DNA of 5,914 bases from Methanoregula sp. (GTDB lineage Archaea > Halobacteriota > Methanomicrobia > Methanomicrobiales > Methanospirillaceae), in NCBI GenBank assembly GCA_028705545.1, contig JAQWDG010000115.1:1-5914 (forward strand), given 5' to 3'. Below, one piece after another: positions 4,192-5,914 of the stretch; position 1 is the stretch's first letter, and the number at the start of each line of letters is the position of its first letter. The translations under genes and the position numbers were made by a program. Under the pieces are notes generated by a model. It searched no databases. It had not been told where the DNA came from and worked only from the letters and a program-made list of their open reading frames with translations.

Positions 4192-5856
4192 CTAGTAGTC
4201 GCCCATGCCGGGCATTCCGCCCATTCCACCCATACCGCCCATTCCACCGGGCGGCATGCCGGCACCGCCTGCCGGCTCGGGGGACTTCGCGGATGCGATC
4301 ACATCGTCGATACGGAGGATCATGATCGCTGCTTCTGCGGCTGACGAGATTGCCTGGGTCTTGACCCTGAGCGGCTCGACAACGCCGGCTGCCTTCATGT
4401 CAATGACCTTGCCTTCGTAGACATTAAGGCCGTAAGTCTTCTTGCCCTTCTCGTGGGCTGCACGGATCTCGACGAGCATGTCGATGGGGTCGAGACCTGC
4501 GTTCTCCGCAAGGGTCCGCGGGATGATCTCGAGTGCCGATGCGAATGCCTCGATCGCGAGCTGTGACCTGCCGCCAACGCTTGCCGCATATTCGCGGAGA
4601 CGGAGCGAGAGCTCGGTCTCGGGTGCGCCGCCGCCGGCGACGACCTTCTTGTCCTCGACAACGACCGCAACAACGCGGAGGGCGTCGTTAATGGCACGTT
4701 CGAGCTCGTCGACAACGTGCTCGGTACCGCCGCGGACGATGATTGAGACCGCCTTGGGGTTCTTGCACTGCTCGACAAAGGTCATCTCTTCGCCGGAGAC
4801 CTTGCGCTCTTCGACAAGGCCGGCCTTACCGAGTTCTTCCTTGCTGATTGCGTCGATCGAGGAGACAAGGCTGCCGCCGGTTGCCCGGGCGAGCTTTTCC
4901 ATGTCGCTCTTCTTGACACGGCGGACGGCAAAGATGCCGGCCTTTGCAAGGTAGTGCTGGGCGATGTCGTCGATACCCTTCTGGCAGAAGAGAACGTTTG
5001 CGCCGCTTTTTTGGATCTTCTCGACAATGCCCTTGACCATGCGTTCCTCTTCGTCAAGGAATGCCTGGAGCTGGTCGGGGTGGGTGATGTTGATCTCGGC
5101 GTCGACTTCGGTCTTCTTGAACTCGACTGCTGCGTTGAGGAGCAGGATCTTGGCGTTGGTGACCTTCTTTGGCATCGCGGGGTGGACGCGTTCCTTGTCG
5201 ACAAGGACGCCTTCGACAATCTCGGAGTCCTCGATGCTGCCGCCGGTCTTCTTCTCGACCTTGATAAAGTCCGTATCGACAGTGCCGTCGGACTCGGCGA
5301 CCATGGTGACTGCCTTTACGACGAGGTCGCAGAGCTTGTCCTTGCTTGCCTCGGCGCTCTTGCCGGTCATCGCGGTCTCCGCGATCTTCTTGAGCATCGC
5401 CTTGTCGGTCGGCTTGACATCGAATGCGATATCCTTTAAGAATTCCTGGGCCTTCTCTGCGGCCTGCCGGTATCCTGCGGCGATGATGGTCGGGTGAACG
5501 TCCTGTTCGAGGAGCGTCTCGGCCTTCTTCAAGAGTTCGCCGCCGATGACTACAGCGGTGGTGGTCCCGTCGCCGACTTCGTCGTCCTGGGTCTTTGCGA
5601 CCTCGACCATCATCTTTGCGGCCGGGTGCTCGATATCCATCTCTTTTAAGATGGTGACGCCATCGTTCGTGATGACGACATCGCCGATGGTGTCGACGAG
5701 CATCTTGTCCATACCCTTGGGGCCGAGCGTGGTCCGTACTGCAGCGGCAACTGCCATTGCAGCGGTGATGTTCATACCCTGGGCGTCACGGCCGCGGGTG
5801 CGGTTCGTGCCTTCTTTCAGAATAAAAATAGGTTGTCCTCCAAGTTGCTGTGACAT
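4192..5856 (-). CDS. Thermosome subunit (group II chaperonin)
   Basis: A complete 554-residue cytoplasmic chaperonin subunit that builds a double-ring cage and folds proteins with ATP and a built-in lid. Equatorial nucleotide-site motifs are intact: TTLGPKGMDKM (42-52), NDGVTIL (64-70), GDGTTT (95-100), NDALR with Asp391, and VVAGGGAPE (405-413). Asp65, Asp96 and Asp391 match the conserved acidic residues used for Mg-ATP binding and hydrolysis. The apical domain spans roughly 215-365, flanked by the two halves of the intermediate domain. The C-terminal tail carries four GGM repeats (537-548) and ends GMGDY. The ATG at 5856 has GGTGAT six bases upstream and matches the usual thermosome N-terminus (GGQPIFILKEGTNRTRGRDA). 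It appears monocistronic, with its own TATA box and terminator. Many archaea carry several paralogues, so a subunit letter cannot be given. Confidence 0.98.
   Translation of the reverse strand: MSQQLGGQPIFILKEGTNRTRGRDAQGMNITAAMAVAAAVRTTLGPKGMDKMLVDTIGDVVITNDGVTILKEMDIEHPAAKMMVEVAKTQDDEVGDGTTTAVVIGGELLKKAETLLEQDVHPTIIAAGYRQAAEKAQEFLKDIAFDVKPTDKAMLKKIAETAMTGKSAEASKDKLCDLVVKAVTMVAESDGTVDTDFIKVEKKTGGSIEDSEIVEGVLVDKERVHPAMPKKVTNAKILLLNAAVEFKKTEVDAEINITHPDQLQAFLDEEERMVKGIVEKIQKSGANVLFCQKGIDDIAQHYLAKAGIFAVRRVKKSDMEKLARATGGSLVSSIDAISKEELGKAGLVEERKVSGEEMTFVEQCKNPKAVSIIVRGGTEHVVDELERAINDALRVVAVVVEDKKVVAGGGAPETELSLRLREYAASVGGRSQLAIEAFASALEIIPRTLAENAGLDPIDMLVEIRAAHEKGKKTYGLNVYEGKVIDMKAAGVVEPLRVKTQAISSAAEAAIMILRIDDVIASAKSPEPAGGAGMPPGGMGGMGGMGGMPGMGDY
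4213..4248 (-). repeat. Tandem GGM-coding repeat at the thermosome C-terminus
   Basis: Four consecutive 9-base units each encode Gly-Gly-Met (residues 537-548), with only third-base differences between units. GGM tails hang into the chaperonin cavity. The repeated DNA could expand or contract by slippage without breaking the frame. Confidence 0.85.
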
Positions 5857-5862
5857 TAGATT

Positions 5863-5868
5863 ATCACC
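5863..5868 (-). promoter_or_regulatory. Ribosome binding site of the thermosome gene, partly inside an inverted repeat
   Basis: Read leftward this is GGTGAT, a good match to the archaeal Shine-Dalgarno sequence, six bases before the ATG. Its first three bases (GGT, 5868-5866) belong to the downstream arm of the inverted repeat 5866-5889. Confidence 0.7.
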
Positions 5869-5889
5869 ACTTTTAGCAGTAAAAGTGGT
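5866..5889 (-). promoter_or_regulatory. Perfect 10-bp inverted repeat at the thermosome promoter, candidate operator
   Basis: Arms ACCACTTTTA (5866-5875) and TAAAAGTGGT (5880-5889) are perfectly complementary around a 4-base centre. With the TATA box centred near 5903, transcription should start near 5877, in the middle of the repeat. A protein bound here would block RNA polymerase, as archaeal heat-shock repressors (Phr, HSR1 type) do by binding near or just downstream of the start. A second GTGGTT copy (5892-5897) lies one half-turn-plus upstream of the one at 5885-5890. An RNA hairpin hiding the ribosome site is possible only if transcription starts beyond 5889. Confidence 0.55.
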
Positions 5890-5898
5890 TTGTGGTTC

Positions 5899-5907
5899 TA
5901 TATAAAA
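5899..5907 (-). promoter_or_regulatory. TATA box of the thermosome gene
   Basis: Read leftward the sequence is TTTTATATA, close to the archaeal consensus. Its centre is about 47 bases before the ATG, predicting a leader of about 20 bases that includes the GGTGAT ribosome site. The upstream BRE region reaches the window edge and cannot be judged fully. Confidence 0.75.
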
Positions 5908-5914
5908 TTAGCTG

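Noticed and set aside
4442..5905. Several plus-strand frames of 119-177 residues opposite the thermosome gene
   Set aside because: They are shadows of a highly conserved chaperonin gene, caused by its codon bias; none carries a recognisable motif.
1..5914. CRISPR array, insertion sequence, tRNA or rRNA
   Set aside because: I saw no regularly spaced direct repeats, transposase motifs, terminal inverted repeats or cloverleaf patterns on either strand.

Overview
The window comes from a methanogenic archaeon, most likely of the order Methanomicrobiales (Methanoregula-like; genus is inference). The grounds are a four-subunit-type pyruvate:ferredoxin oxidoreductase with separate alpha, gamma and ferredoxin-like delta genes, a group II chaperonin (thermosome) with a Gly-Gly-Met tail, archaeal TATA-box promoters, and oligo-T terminators.

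Layout, left to right. Positions 1-1692 (+) hold the end of a por operon: porA (5' end cut off by the window), porG and porD. The genes overlap by 8 and 4 bases, and a weak hairpin plus a T9 run ends the unit. Positions 1848-2591 (+) hold an unrecognised 247-residue protein with its own TATA box. Its stop codon lies 4 bases from the stop codon of a minus-strand gene (3024-2596) for a small protein with four CxxC pairs, probably two zinc ribbons. That gene is divergent from a plus-strand gene (3177-3752) for a secreted lipoprotein with a Thr-rich stalk and a cupredoxin-like domain. Most copper ligands of that domain have been replaced. Positions 3753-4191 carry no confident gene. They contain terminators, a long-range inverted repeat and a possible 35-codon Cys-rich minus-strand ORF. 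Positions 5856-4192 (-) hold a complete thermosome subunit. Its promoter carries a 10-bp-arm inverted repeat over the expected transcription start.

How the genes fit together. The Por subunits form one enzyme that interconverts pyruvate with acetyl-CoA and CO2 using ferredoxin; in methanogens it mainly serves carbon assimilation. The thermosome is a separate, probably stress-regulated, protein-folding unit. The three genes between them are small single-gene units with no clear functional link to either neighbour.

The items most worth a second look are the ligand-depleted cupredoxin lipoprotein, the inverted repeat at the thermosome promoter, the unrecognised 247-residue protein and the Cys-rich small ORF. 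Nothing here clearly amounts to a new multi-gene system.
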